Positions 17,950 through 26,492 of a stretch of DNA of 64,000 bases are shown here, one piece after another (position 1 is the stretch's first letter; the number at the start of each line of letters is the position of its first letter). The notes below the pieces were generated by a model. The model was not told where the DNA came from. It did no database searches and saw only the letters and a list, made by a program, of their open reading frames with translations. Source of the DNA: Sphingomonas sp. HMP9 (GTDB taxonomy: Bacteria; Pseudomonadota; Alphaproteobacteria; Sphingomonadales; Sphingomonadaceae); assembly GCF_013374115.1 (NCBI RefSeq), contig NZ_AP022673.1, forward strand, positions 2,136,501 through 2,200,500, in the 5' to 3' direction. Position numbers and translations under genes: made by a program.

Positions 17950-18625
17950 TCTCGGCATCCACACGGCCGGCGCCCTGCGAGACATGCCGATGAAGCAGGC
18001 TCGCGCCGTCGGGACGGTCGTCCTTGAGCGGCTGGTTGCCGAGTTGCGCGGCGTCCCGTCCAACGCGGTCGAGTCCGTTGAGCCGCGCCGCAAGGGCATG
18101 GCCGTCACCCGGTCGTTCGGCACGCCGATCTGCGACTTCGAACGGATGATGGGCGCGTTGTCGCAGTATGCGCTGCGGGCAGGAGAGAAGCTGCGATCGC
18201 ACGGGTTGGTTTCTGCCCGGCTGACCGCGTTCTTCCACACCAACAAGCACAAGCCAGATCGTCCGCAGTACGGCGCATCGAGGATGGTGACCCTTCATCC
18301 GATGACGAACGACAGCCTCGAACTGATCGCAGCAGCCAGGCGCGGTGCGGAGAAGGCGTGGCGCGATGGTTACGCCTATACGAAGGCTGGAATCATGCTC
18401 GACGATCTGTTGCCCGAGGACGAGCGGCCGCGCACTCTGTTCGAGGAGGATACGGCCAAGCGGGACCGACTGATGGGCGCGCTCGACGCGATAAACGCAA
18501 GGTTCGGGACGTGGACGGCGGTAACGGCATCGCAGGGGTTCAAGCGCGAGTGGAAGATGCGATCGGAGATGCGGTCGCCGGCGTGGACAACGGACATAGC
18601 GCAGGTGCCAACGGTTCGAGCCTGA
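17885..18625 (+). pseudogene. umuC: umuC 3' fragment (Y-family DNA polymerase V catalytic subunit)
   Basis: The frame codes for about 246 residues matching the C-terminal part of UmuC. It has the helix-hairpin-helix VGDVWGVGGATARKL, the little-finger domain with RSFGTPI, and the C-terminal region (MGALDAINARFG through SPAWTTDIAQVP) typical of full-length UmuC proteins. The N-terminal palm and fingers with the catalytic Asp and Glu residues are absent. The fragment abuts the M41-like gene, so a deletion joined the two. It cannot be a functional polymerase. An intact umuC would act in SOS translesion synthesis and is common on plasmids and islands. Confidence 0.85.
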
Positions 18626-18675
18626 ACGCAGCGAGACCGTATTGCATTTGGCCTGCAGCGCCGCGAGTACGACGC

Positions 18676-19020
18676 ATGCCCCACGCCAGCAACATCGTCT
18701 ATTGCGACGGCCCCGACAGTCCTCATGCGTTCGACATCGTTCCGCTCCAGCCTCGCAAGGGTAGTCTGGATGCCATGTGCCCGGTCTGTCAGGGCAGAGG
18801 ACAGTGGAACGCGGAGATCGATCTCGTCAGCTTCCGCTGCAAACGCACGGCCTGCGATCGGTGCCGTGGTGCGGGATGGGTCGAGACCGGTAACGATCCG
18901 GTCGGGCTGCCGGATACGGAGATTGCACCGGGCGGATATCCGCGGTGGACCCTCCGCTACGAATCTGCCGACGAAGCCCCCCGCATCGATACCGCGAATC
19001 TCGGACTATCGCAGACCTGA
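18676..19020 (+). CDS. Hypothetical protein with DnaJ-like zinc ribbon
   Basis: The protein is 114 residues from ATG 18676. Two knuckles, CPVCQGRGQW and CDRCRGAGWV, have the CxxCxGxG pattern of the DnaJ zinc centre and should bind one zinc ion. The rest shows no domain I recognise. It lies 50 bp after the umuC fragment and ends just before the convergent minus-strand genes. It resembles conserved sphingomonad hypothetical proteins; the zinc site is seen, the function is not. Confidence 0.72.
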   Translation: MPHASNIVYCDGPDSPHAFDIVPLQPRKGSLDAMCPVCQGRGQWNAEIDLVSFRCKRTACDRCRGAGWVETGNDPVGLPDTEIAPGGYPRWTLRYESADEAPRIDTANLGLSQT

Positions 19021-19024
19021 CCTG

Positions 19025-19210
19025 TTACTGTTCGGGCACTGGCGCGCCGAGCTTCGCCGCTATGCGCGCGACTTCCTCGTCACTCGGCTCTTCCGGCAAC
19101 TCTTCGCCGGGCAGCAATGCTTCGTCGGGAATGCCCGGCGCCGTGCCCGCTATCGGCTCGTCGATAGCCCGCTCATTTGCGCCGTCCGTGATCTTCTCTC
19201 TGTTCGCCAT
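19025..19210 (-). CDS. Small acidic hypothetical protein (61 aa)
   Basis: The frame starts at ATG 19208-19210 (MANREKITDG). It is rich in Glu, Pro and Ala, with EELPEEPSDEEVARIAAKLG forming a probable short helix near the C-terminus. No domain is recognised. It is the last of a run of minus-strand genes (yedK-like, 64-aa, this one) and ends 5 bp from the convergent zinc-ribbon gene. Confidence 0.55.
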   Translation of the reverse strand: MANREKITDGANERAIDEPIAGTAPGIPDEALLPGEELPEEPSDEEVARIAAKLGAPVPEQ

Positions 19211-19278
19211 GACAGACTCCTTCATCGCCCAAACGCACGGACGACGGTACGGAGCCAAACTATTGGTCAGGGACCGCG

Positions 19279-19473
19279 CTACTGCTTGGATGCGGCGGCG
19301 ATCACATCCACCGCAGCGGCGACCCGACGCCAGTCCTGCGGGTTGGCGGTGTCTCGAAGGATGTCGAAGAGCCTGGCCGCGAATTGTTCGGGATCATCGT
19401 CTCCGAACTCTGCCGCGATCATCGACGCTTTTTCCCAGACCTCCCGATCGGACATGGCCGTCTGTTCAACCAA
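19279..19473 (-). CDS. Small hypothetical protein (64 aa) downstream of the SRAP gene
   Basis: The sequence (MSDREVWEKASMIAAEFG, then DDPEQFAARLFDIL) looks like three short helices with an acidic face. A TTG at 19471-19473 is the better-supported start: GGAGG lies 8 bp upstream, and the start overlaps the end of the upstream yedK-like gene. An ATG at 19453-19455 would give 58 residues but lacks a ribosome site. No family is recognised. Confidence 0.55.
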   Translation of the reverse strand: MVEQTAMSDREVWEKASMIAAEFGDDDPEQFAARLFDILRDTANPQDWRRVAAAVDVIAAASKQ

Positions 19474-20122
19474 GAGGCGAACCTCCGCGCGTCGGAAACA
19501 CCGGGCCGCGCACAGTCATCTGATCGGCCGGATATGGCCGCTGCAACGCCAGCACGTCGTCATATCCGCCGGCGAGCCAGCGCTCGTGATCGGTCGGCCG
19601 CAGGATCGTGATCATAGCCTTCGGATGTATCGGCGCCACCAGTTCGTTCGCATCGCATGTGACCATCGCGAAATAGCGCTGGTCGCCGACCTGTCGCCAG
19701 AAGCCCGCGACAGCGAATACGGGTTGATCGGAAACCGCGAACCACATTTCCCCCTTGATCGGCTTCTTGCCGTCGCCGAGGTCGGTGGGCTCGCGCGCCC
19801 ACTCGCAGAACTCCGTCAGTGGGATCAGGCAGCGGTTGGCAGGATCGCTCACGAGCGAACGCCACTGAGGGAGGTGAAGAGTGCGTACGTTGGTCTGCGC
19901 GACCTTGCGGCCGGCCTGCTTCCCCTGCCCCGCCAGGACGTCCCATTCCATCAAGTCGAGCCCAGGTCGATCGCCTTCGTTCCGCACGACATAGGCCCGG
20001 CCGAAGGGTCGCAGTTCCTTCGGATCGAAGCGGTTGTCCATCGGCCTGTCGGTCAGCCACTTCGCACCGAAGCGCTCGGTGATGGTTTCGGGTTCGCCGT
20101 CGAACCTTGCGCGGTTACACAT
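19466..20122 (-). CDS. yedK: SOS response-associated peptidase, SRAP/YedK family
   Basis: This 218-residue SRAP domain protein is related to YedK and human HMCES, which crosslink to abasic sites in single-stranded DNA to protect them. The catalytic Cys2 follows the initiator Met (MCNRARF). Also visible are RCLIPLTEFCEW with the active-site Glu, and the conserved His in APIHPKAM. The ATG at 20120-20122 is required to expose Cys2. The length is full. It sits near the umuC fragment, consistent with a DNA-damage-response segment often carried on mobile DNA. Confidence 0.93.
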   Translation of the reverse strand: MCNRARFDGEPETITERFGAKWLTDRPMDNRFDPKELRPFGRAYVVRNEGDRPGLDLMEWDVLAGQGKQAGRKVAQTNVRTLHLPQWRSLVSDPANRCLIPLTEFCEWAREPTDLGDGKKPIKGEMWFAVSDQPVFAVAGFWRQVGDQRYFAMVTCDANELVAPIHPKAMITILRPTDHERWLAGGYDDVLALQRPYPADQMTVRGPVFPTRGGSPLG

Positions 20123-20235
20123 CAGAACATTCCTACTTCGTCGCTACTGTCGATACGGCACCGGCAACGAAGAGCAAGCTGGCGAGCGCAACCTCGATCC
20201 CCTTCCGAGAGCGATGGGTTTGTCGCGCCCGCGCC

Positions 20236-20568
20236 TCACTCATCGAGGTTCCGACGTCGCATCTCGTCGAGGAGCGTCTCGGCAGCCAGGTCTCCTACCT
20301 CACCCTCGGTCTGTTGATACGCGGCGAGAAGCTCGTCGTCGGTCGCGCTCACCATCAGGCCTTCGGTCTGCGACGTAAAAGTATCGACTTCCTCGGCGGC
20401 TATTTTCGCGGCTTCGTCCGACGACGCTTCGCCGATTCCCGAACCAGCCGCCGGCGCCATGACGGCGTCCTGTTTGAAGACGTCGAACGCTTCCGCCGCT
20501 TCGTTACGTTGCTCAATCAGGGCTCGAAGCTGGCCGAGAAGATCAAACTCAGATAGGTCGTTTTCCAT
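20236..20568 (-). CDS. Acidic hypothetical protein (110 aa)
   Basis: The frame starts at ATG 20566-20568 (MENDLSEFDLLGQLRALIEQ). It has a strong helical heptad pattern over the first 35 residues, an Ala/Gly-rich middle, and an acidic helical C-terminus (DDELLAAYQQTEGEVG). It is divergent from the 108-aa gene at 20614. No family is recognised; the composition is typical of soluble accessory proteins of mobile elements. Confidence 0.55.
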   Translation of the reverse strand: MENDLSEFDLLGQLRALIEQRNEAAEAFDVFKQDAVMAPAAGSGIGEASSDEAAKIAAEEVDTFTSQTEGLMVSATDDELLAAYQQTEGEVGDLAAETLLDEMRRRNLDE

Positions 20569-20613
20569 GACGGCAGCCTATGCGAGCTCGAGTGATTCGG
20601 GCAAACCGTTCGG

Positions 20614-20940
20614 ATGAACATCATGAAAGTGGACGACCAAGCCAAGATCGACCTGTTTCAGGAGATCATGCCTATCGTCATGCAGTACCTGGCGGCGAAC
20701 TCGCCGGACGAAGCACTGATCGCCGACGACATCATCGACTTCTTCGCGTTGTCGATCGCCTCCGTCATCCAGAACGACACGAACCTGACGACCCCGCAGT
20801 TGCAGCGCAGAGGCGTCGAGGCAGCCGGTAAGCACATTGCCCATTGGGTTCGGCTTCTTAAACTCGATCACGAACAGCGCGGCGCATCGCTCCTGGCGAT
20901 GACCATGGGCGCGGTCGCGTCGGACGATACCGAACACTGA
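20614..20940 (+). CDS. Hypothetical alpha-helical protein (108 aa)
   Basis: The protein starts MNIMKVDDQAKIDLFQEIMP and reads as an all-helical acidic protein, with a hydrophobic face in ADDIIDFFALSIASVIQ. A second Met at codon 4 is an alternative start. The 45-bp gap to the divergent 110-aa gene suggests a shared promoter region. No family is recognised. Confidence 0.55.
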   Translation: MNIMKVDDQAKIDLFQEIMPIVMQYLAANSPDEALIADDIIDFFALSIASVIQNDTNLTTPQLQRRGVEAAGKHIAHWVRLLKLDHEQRGASLLAMTMGAVASDDTEH

Positions 20941-21330
20941 CTGCTGCTTCGCGCCGGCATGATCTGCGACCGTGCAGATGGAAATCACCGCATTCGTCAG
21001 GAACGAGAATGCGGTCGTCGTCGAACGCGGGCGACGCGGACCCATTGTTGCCTTGCGGCATCCCGCTTTCCATTGCCTTTGTCGCAGCTACGTTGGCCAT
21101 ACCGGACGCTGTAGGGATCGGATCATCAACTCGTGTGCTACCGGCGTTTCGTAACGGCCGTTCGCCAAGCGCATGGTGCTTATCAGGTTCAAAGAATTGA
21201 AACCGATCTGAACCGATCGGGTGGACTTGGCATCCAGGCACGTTATCCGTCCCGTGCAGGGGAGCCATTACATGCCTGGAACAGCTGAATTCAGCGCAAA
21301 CGCGTCGTCGTTCTCGCTGTCGACGCCACT
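20941..21330. other. 390-bp intergenic stretch, no supported gene
   Basis: No coding frame here has a recognisable product. A small direct repeat occurs at about 21203-21219 (GAAACCGATC then GAACCGATCG), just upstream of the helicase unit. It could be a binding site, but nothing else supports that. Confidence 0.35.
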
Positions 21331-22224
21331 ATGATCGACATGCCAGCTGCCGCAACCGCGCTGGAGGGACCACGTCAGGACGAGTACTGGTCCACGGTGC
21401 GGGACGACAGACCGTACGCCCAAGGCGACATTCTTCGGAAGTTCGCAGCAGGAAGTCCTGATGATCCCGAGTTCGGACTGATCATCACGGCCGATTGCGA
21501 CATCGCCCAGGCAAAGGCTGCGGACCGTCTGACCTTCGTGGAAGTCGTCACCACGCGGACGTACCTCGAGCGGGTCTGGATACCCGATCAGCTTCAGAAG
21601 TTCGTGAAGAAGCAGGCGACCGCCGCGGCGCAGGCCCTCGCGGGAGTGATGCGCCGTTCGGAACTCCCGTTCGAGCTTCGAGGCGACCAACTGCTCGACT
21701 GGCTGAGGCGGAGATCCGTGAAATCGATTGACAAGGCCGTGAACCGGACGGGCAAGGCGCTTGACGCCAAGCTCGTCCTGAATTTGAACGCGTTGCAGTG
21801 TGCGTTGGGGGTCGGCGGTCACATCACGCCGCTTGCGCAATGGCGTGCGCTCCGCACGACTCTTGGTGACTCCGACGAGAAGCAACGCGCCGATCTGACT
21901 TCCGCCCTGGCTGGCGGGGGTGGCTTTCCGGATTTCTTCCTGCTTCCGGAACTGCCCGGCGCGAGCGGGTTCGGCTATGTCGCGCTGCTCCGTTTCATAC
22001 GTACGGTTCACGCGCATGAGGTCTTCGCGAGCGAGGTCGATGCGCGGGTCCAGGGTCAACCCGATGCTCTGCACCGCGTGGGGTGCCTGACCGACGGAAT
22101 CAGGTTCGCGGTGACCCAGAAGCTCGCCTTCCTGTTCTCGCGCATCGGCCTGCCCACGCATTTCGAGGACGCGACAAAGTCCGCGGCGGCTCTGGCCGCC
22201 GAAAGCCTTTTCACTGGAGCCTGA
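21331..22224 (+). CDS. Unknown protein paired with UvrD-like helicase (297 aa)
   Basis: The protein opens with a domain containing YAQGDILRKF and FGLIITADCDIAQAK, a pattern of a small beta-rich fold with a conserved Asp-Cys-Asp. It continues as a mostly helical body with a glycine run (LAGGGGFPDFFLLPEL). I do not recognise a named family. The stop at 22222-22224 lies 2 bp before the helicase ATG, so the two are one transcription and translation unit. The start is uncertain, with ATG at 21331 or 21340; neither has a strong ribosome site. Confidence 0.7.
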   Translation: MIDMPAAATALEGPRQDEYWSTVRDDRPYAQGDILRKFAAGSPDDPEFGLIITADCDIAQAKAADRLTFVEVVTTRTYLERVWIPDQLQKFVKKQATAAAQALAGVMRRSELPFELRGDQLLDWLRRRSVKSIDKAVNRTGKALDAKLVLNLNALQCALGVGGHITPLAQWRALRTTLGDSDEKQRADLTSALAGGGGFPDFFLLPELPGASGFGYVALLRFIRTVHAHEVFASEVDARVQGQPDALHRVGCLTDGIRFAVTQKLAFLFSRIGLPTHFEDATKSAAALAAESLFTGA

Positions 22225-22226
22225 CG

Positions 22227-24449
22227 ATGTCCTACGATGCCTTGGTAATCGACGAGGGCGCGATCGCCATCATCGATACGGCGATGATCGAGTCTAACTG
22301 GTTCGGCGAGTTCGGCCTCCCGGAGAACACGGCCGGGCTACGGCGCGCCGTGGTCGGAAACATCGTCTATCTGCTGTCCGAGAAGGCGGACATCAACGAT
22401 GGTCTTCTGGTGGTCAACACCGGCCCCGACGGCGTCTTCGCGGCCGCCGCGATGCCCCAGGCCAGGTTCGAACGGGTTCTCCGCGTCGCACTGCGCAAGT
22501 TCGATCGCAACATCGCGCTACCCGTCCAGTGGCAGCCATATCATGATGGTGCCCGGCTGTCGGTCTACGGCGAGCCGGTCGGCAAACGATCGAAGGTCAG
22601 GCTCTATTTCGACCAGTCGGCCGGCGACGGTCGCGATCTCTTCGCATATGCCGTGACCGACGGCCCGAAGACGTTGTCCCAGGTGTCTCCGGACAATGCT
22701 CTGTACGAGCGGGCGATCGAGAACCTCGAAGCTGCGGCGTTGGCCGAAACGCCACCGAGTCCGGACGTCGGTTCGTTCGGCATACTGCTGAGCGAACCCC
22801 TGGGCCGTCAGATCTCGGGTGCGGCGACGTTGCAGGAATGGCTCGACCGCAAGCTCAATCCTCATCAGCTTTCATTCGTCGAGAAGTCTCATGACCAGCC
22901 CGTGAGGCTGCGGGGCGCGGCCGGCACGGGCAAGACGCAGGCGATGACGATCAAGTGCATCAAGGACCTTCTGGAGGACCTCAACGACGGAAACGTCAAG
23001 ACGTTCGCTTTCCTGACGCACAGCTCCGCACTTGCGCACGATGTCATCAGGGGGATGTTCTCCGCCCTGGATCCGACCGAAAGATGGCGCACGAGTGAGA
23101 CGGTGGACGGGCAACCAAAGCTGTGGGTCGGCACGCTGTATGAATTGGCCGAGGAACGGCTGAGCTACGCCCAGAAGGGGCTCAGACCGTTGTCCCTGGA
23201 CGGGCAGGAAGGCCGAGAATACCAGAAGATCCTGATCGAGGATTCGATCAGGAAGATCATCGACTATGCAAGGATCGTACTCGACGTACTTTCCGACGAG
23301 GCTGAATTCCTCGATACCTTGTCGTCTGCGGAGCGGCGGGCGGCGCTGGTCGACGATCTGATGAACGAATTCGCCGGCGTTCTCGATGCGGAGAACATCC
23401 GCAAGGGTACGTCGGACGCCGAACGCTATCTGAGTGGCCCCCGCGAGCCATGGCAGATGCAGCTCAAGACCAAAGCTCAACGCGAGGCGGTGCTCGAGAT
23501 ACACGACGCCTATCGCGCCCTGCTCAAGCACGAGCGTCTCCTGAGCATGGATCAGATGACGGCTGATTTCGGCCGCTATCTTACGACTCATGAGTGGGAG
23601 CAGCTTCGCGAGAAGCTTGGGTTCGATGTCATCTTCGTCGATGAATATCACTATTTCAGCCGAAACGAGGCGATGACGCTGCAGGGAATATTCCATCCCC
23701 GCGCGCGGAAATCGGGCAAATGGCCATTGCTGATGGCCTATGATTTGAAGCAGAGCACGTCGGATGCCGCTTTGGGCGGCGGCATGGAGCGGTTCCGCAA
23801 CCCCGGCGTGGGCGTCTCGGCAATGATCGACCTGAAGGAGAACTACCGCTCGACGCCGCAGATCACGAAACTCCTGCAGGACCTCGACGCGTCATTCCCG
23901 GCGATGGACCTCGAGGGCGAATACGACACTCACATCGCCTCCTCCGAGCAGGCGATCGGGCCGGTTCCATTGCTCAAGATCTACGCGCGTGACCAGGATC
24001 TTCTCGATGCCGTATTCGAGGAGGCAACCGCCGACGCCAGGAAGATCGGCGGCCGCAAGGTCGCGGTGCTGTGCCTGAACGACTATCTCTTCGAACGCTA
24101 CCTCAAAGCATCTCGCATCGCCGGCAAGTACGTGTCCCTGACGACGCGGGAGGATCTGAAAGGCGTGCAATACGCGAGGGGGCGCTGCATATTCAGCATG
24201 CCGGAGTACGTCGCGGGGCTTCAGTTCGATGCGGTGTACCTGCTTCACGTCGACCAGTCCGACCTCGGGGACGAAATGCTCAGCCAGGGCGCCCGGCGAC
24301 GCTACGTCAACAGGGTATATCTCGGCGCGAGCCGTGCCCAGACGAAACTGATGATGTCGGCATCCATCGAGCGTGGGGGCCGAAGCGAGATACTGGACAG
24401 TCCGCTGCATGCCGGAAGCATGGAACAGCTGGATATCGGACTACGCTAG
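22227..24449 (+). CDS. SF1 (UvrD/Rep-like) helicase with unique N-terminal domain
   Basis: The 740-residue protein has about 200 residues of unrecognised N-terminal domain, then an SF1A core. Walker A is GAAGTGKT at 230-237, Walker B is VIFVDEYHYF (Asp472, Glu473), motif IV is ENYRSTPQI near 538-546, and motif VI is VYLGASRAQTKLMM near the C-terminus. It should unwind DNA or translocate on single strands using ATP. No nuclease motif is visible. The ATG at 22227 has GGAG upstream (TGGAGCCTGACG) and follows the partner gene by 2 bp. Such two-gene helicase units are frequent in defence islands, so a defence role is plausible but unproven. Confidence 0.85.
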   Translation: MSYDALVIDEGAIAIIDTAMIESNWFGEFGLPENTAGLRRAVVGNIVYLLSEKADINDGLLVVNTGPDGVFAAAAMPQARFERVLRVALRKFDRNIALPVQWQPYHDGARLSVYGEPVGKRSKVRLYFDQSAGDGRDLFAYAVTDGPKTLSQVSPDNALYERAIENLEAAALAETPPSPDVGSFGILLSEPLGRQISGAATLQEWLDRKLNPHQLSFVEKSHDQPVRLRGAAGTGKTQAMTIKCIKDLLEDLNDGNVKTFAFLTHSSALAHDVIRGMFSALDPTERWRTSETVDGQPKLWVGTLYELAEERLSYAQKGLRPLSLDGQEGREYQKILIEDSIRKIIDYARIVLDVLSDEAEFLDTLSSAERRAALVDDLMNEFAGVLDAENIRKGTSDAERYLSGPREPWQMQLKTKAQREAVLEIHDAYRALLKHERLLSMDQMTADFGRYLTTHEWEQLREKLGFDVIFVDEYHYFSRNEAMTLQGIFHPRARKSGKWPLLMAYDLKQSTSDAALGGGMERFRNPGVGVSAMIDLKENYRSTPQITKLLQDLDASFPAMDLEGEYDTHIASSEQAIGPVPLLKIYARDQDLLDAVFEEATADARKIGGRKVAVLCLNDYLFERYLKASRIAGKYVSLTTREDLKGVQYARGRCIFSMPEYVAGLQFDAVYLLHVDQSDLGDEMLSQGARRRYVNRVYLGASRAQTKLMMSASIERGGRSEILDSPLHAGSMEQLDIGLR

Positions 24450-24477
24450 GAGACATGGACGTCAACGCCAGATGTTT

Positions 24478-24646
24478 GGAGGGTGGGCGGCCGCCGTCCC
24501 CCACGGACAGTATGGAGATTTGAAGGTCACTGCCTTGCCTCGGGATAACGCACCACGCTGAACATCTGCTTAGGGTCGCACCATGCCGCCATAGGGTCAC
24601 ATTCTTCAGCAGTGTGGCGAGCGCAGATGAATAGGTGCGAGGATTT
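24478..24646 (-). pseudogene. Remnant of a second caspase/MBL module (3' end of 491-aa homologue plus 5' end of MBL homologue)
   Basis: On the minus strand the tail reads FSVVRYPEARQ-stop, against FTVLRYPEAKQ-stop in the intact gene at 30886. About 125 nt (24522-24646) align base by base with 30877-31004. Past the stop, a frame coding LQISILSVGDGG corresponds to the start of the MBL-fold protein (FHLSVLPAMDGD). Homology stops on both sides, and an indel separates the two frames. It lies directly behind the helicase gene. The remaining 264 bp to 24910 hold nothing I can identify. Confidence 0.8.
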
Positions 24647-24910
24647 TACCTACGCCTTGCCTCACCGAACCACCGCGAGCTGCCACGTTTCTAGCGCGCT
24701 TGTATGACGTGGCGCCTCCCTCAAGTTATGTGGCTCGTCGGCGCAACTCGACGATCCGCGGCGCGTGACCGGGCATTGCCTTGATGTCCGACACGTCGAA
24801 CACCTTCGATCACAAGCAGTACGCGCGACGCGCCGTGCCGCAATGCAACTGCAGCCCGTCATCGACCGGCGTGCGTCTCGGACACTGCCGCCGACGCACG
24901 CCTCGGGTCA

Positions 24911-25909
24911 TCACAACGGAAAGAGCTGGTCGCGCGGTTCGAGCGTTTCGGCGTCGAACACGTGGAAGCGAGGCTCGAGGGTGACTTTGGAGATTCCCGC
25001 GGAGTCTGCCGCGTCAATGACGACCGCCCCCTCCAGCAGGGGACTTTCAACTATGACGCTCGCCGGCTTGCCGGATAGACCAAGCGTGGAAGCCGGCTTC
25101 TCAGGCCCCCGAAGTGAGAGACTAGAGTCCGTGTAGGAGATCTGATCGGTGATCGCGAAGCTCCCTTTGATGAGCCCGTCTGCCCAACGGAGGGTCAGTG
25201 ACAGGTCGTCGCAATGTAGAACGAAGCCGTTCTCGCTTTCGCGCATGCGCCTTATCACCGCGGGAACGTCCTGCCCGCTGCTGCGAAGAGCCGTCAGGGC
25301 CACGGCGTCGATCGCGCCGGCCGCTCCGACGCCGTCGAACCAATTCTTGCGAACGCTGCGAACGGTCTGACTGAGAACGACCCGTTCGTCCGTCAGATCG
25401 CTGACGATGGCCTCGCCATATTGGGCGACGACGCTGTAGCGGTTGGGAACGAGCGCCGCGCTCAGCATCTCGATGGTCACTTCTACACTGGGGACTGGGT
25501 TTGATCCTGCCTCGACCGTAGGGGGTTGGATGTCGAGTAGCTTCCATGCGAGGCCGCGCCGCTTCGCCTTCGCGATCTCCCGCTTTGCGGCGACCTTCGT
25601 TTCGGCGATGATCTCTTCGAGCACATCGTGGTAGTCGAGCATGCGTTGATAGCTGGACGCCTGCTCCTCAACCAACTCTACGATGTCCGCGAACGTGAGT
25701 TCGTCGCTATCACTGACCACGGACTGGACGGTGACTCTCACCTTCGCGGCGGGGTACCGAAATCGAATCCGAGTGTCTCGACCGGTCTCGCTCTTGAATG
25801 TGGCGACGATCTTCTCCGGGGCCATGTCGATCCCATCATCTTTAAGCTTCCGGGCAATCAGGAGCTTGGCGAGTTGGACGTCCGGCGTATCGATCGTTGT
25901 GTGCATCAT
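24911..25909 (-). CDS. Unknown protein (332 aa)
   Basis: The protein starts MMHTTIDTPDVQLAKLLIAR. The first 60 residues suggest a small helix-strand domain. Residues 75-125 form a long charged helix (EEIIAETKVAAKREIAKAKR), probably coiled. The rest is beta-rich with no motif I know. The ATG at 25907-25909 overlaps the stop of an upstream frame (25906-26199) by 4 bp, so translation was coupled to something upstream. Its own stop is followed by the remnant region. No function can be assigned. Confidence 0.65.
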   Translation of the reverse strand: MMHTTIDTPDVQLAKLLIARKLKDDGIDMAPEKIVATFKSETGRDTRIRFRYPAAKVRVTVQSVVSDSDELTFADIVELVEEQASSYQRMLDYHDVLEEIIAETKVAAKREIAKAKRRGLAWKLLDIQPPTVEAGSNPVPSVEVTIEMLSAALVPNRYSVVAQYGEAIVSDLTDERVVLSQTVRSVRKNWFDGVGAAGAIDAVALTALRSSGQDVPAVIRRMRESENGFVLHCDDLSLTLRWADGLIKGSFAITDQISYTDSSLSLRGPEKPASTLGLSGKPASVIVESPLLEGAVVIDAADSAGISKVTLEPRFHVFDAETLEPRDQLFPL

Positions 25910-26199
25910 GAGACTTCACCTTTCCAGCCCAGCTTGTTGGGCGCAGGATCTTTTTTCCGCTCCATTGCGTGATCCAAGAAAAAGCGCCCCGCCAGGCGAC
26001 TTGAAGCAAAGTCATTAAGAAACATGATCGCCACGGCAGCCGTGCCGGGCGCAGACGAGCCGCTGCGCCGGTTCCGTCGGGGGATGGCTACGAGATCCCG
26101 GTTGACCGCGCCGAACTCATGAGCACGTGCACGAGCGGTTCGGAAGAACGCCGTGTGGTCATGACAAGCGGGCGACTGGCTGGTTGGGCCCGACCGCAT
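25906..26199 (-). CDS. Possible small or truncated gene coupled to the 332-aa gene
   Basis: The frame ends in TGA at 25906-25908, overlapping the ATG of the next gene (ATGA), which is typical of real operon neighbours. The C-terminal 40 residues (MFLNDFASSRLAGRFFLDHA, then MERKKDPAPNKLG) look protein-like. The upstream part is rich in Arg and Ser and may be decayed. It could be a short gene starting at Met near 26024 or the end of a lost larger gene. Unknown function; low certainty. Confidence 0.35.
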   Translation of the reverse strand: MRSGPTSQSPACHDHTAFFRTARARAHEFGAVNRDLVAIPRRNRRSGSSAPGTAAVAIMFLNDFASSRLAGRFFLDHAMERKKDPAPNKLGWKGEVS

Positions 26200-26458
26200 C
26201 TGTTGGCCGGTGGTTAGACCGCACAGACACCGGAGGGAGGGGGGACCCGCTTGTTAATATCCTGGCGTCAGCTCGAGGCGAAGTCACGAGCGGGCTCAAG
26301 GTCGAACAATCAACCCGGAGAGGCCCCTGCCCTTAGGTCTACGAGACATTTGACCATGTCCCCTGCACGAGATTCGGCGGGGCCTTGGTTCCGGTGCGAG
26401 CCCCCGCCGTTGGCAACCTGATCCGACCTGCCGTCTTGCCAGCACGGCCGCATCCTGC

Positions 26459-26489
26459 TTGACTACCCCCCTATGTAGAGTATCTACAT
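26459..26489 (+). promoter_or_regulatory. padR promoter with overlapping palindromic operator
   Basis: A TTGACT hexamer at 26459-26464 and TATCTA at 26481-26486, 16 bp apart, form a likely promoter. The perfect palindrome ATGTAGA-GTA-TCTACAT at 26473-26489 covers the -10 element. It fits the ATGT-N(8-9)-ACAT pattern known for PadR operators, so the regulator probably represses itself. The ATG lies only 6 bp after the -10 box, so the message should be leaderless or nearly so. Confidence 0.7.
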
Positions 26490-26492
26490 TGC

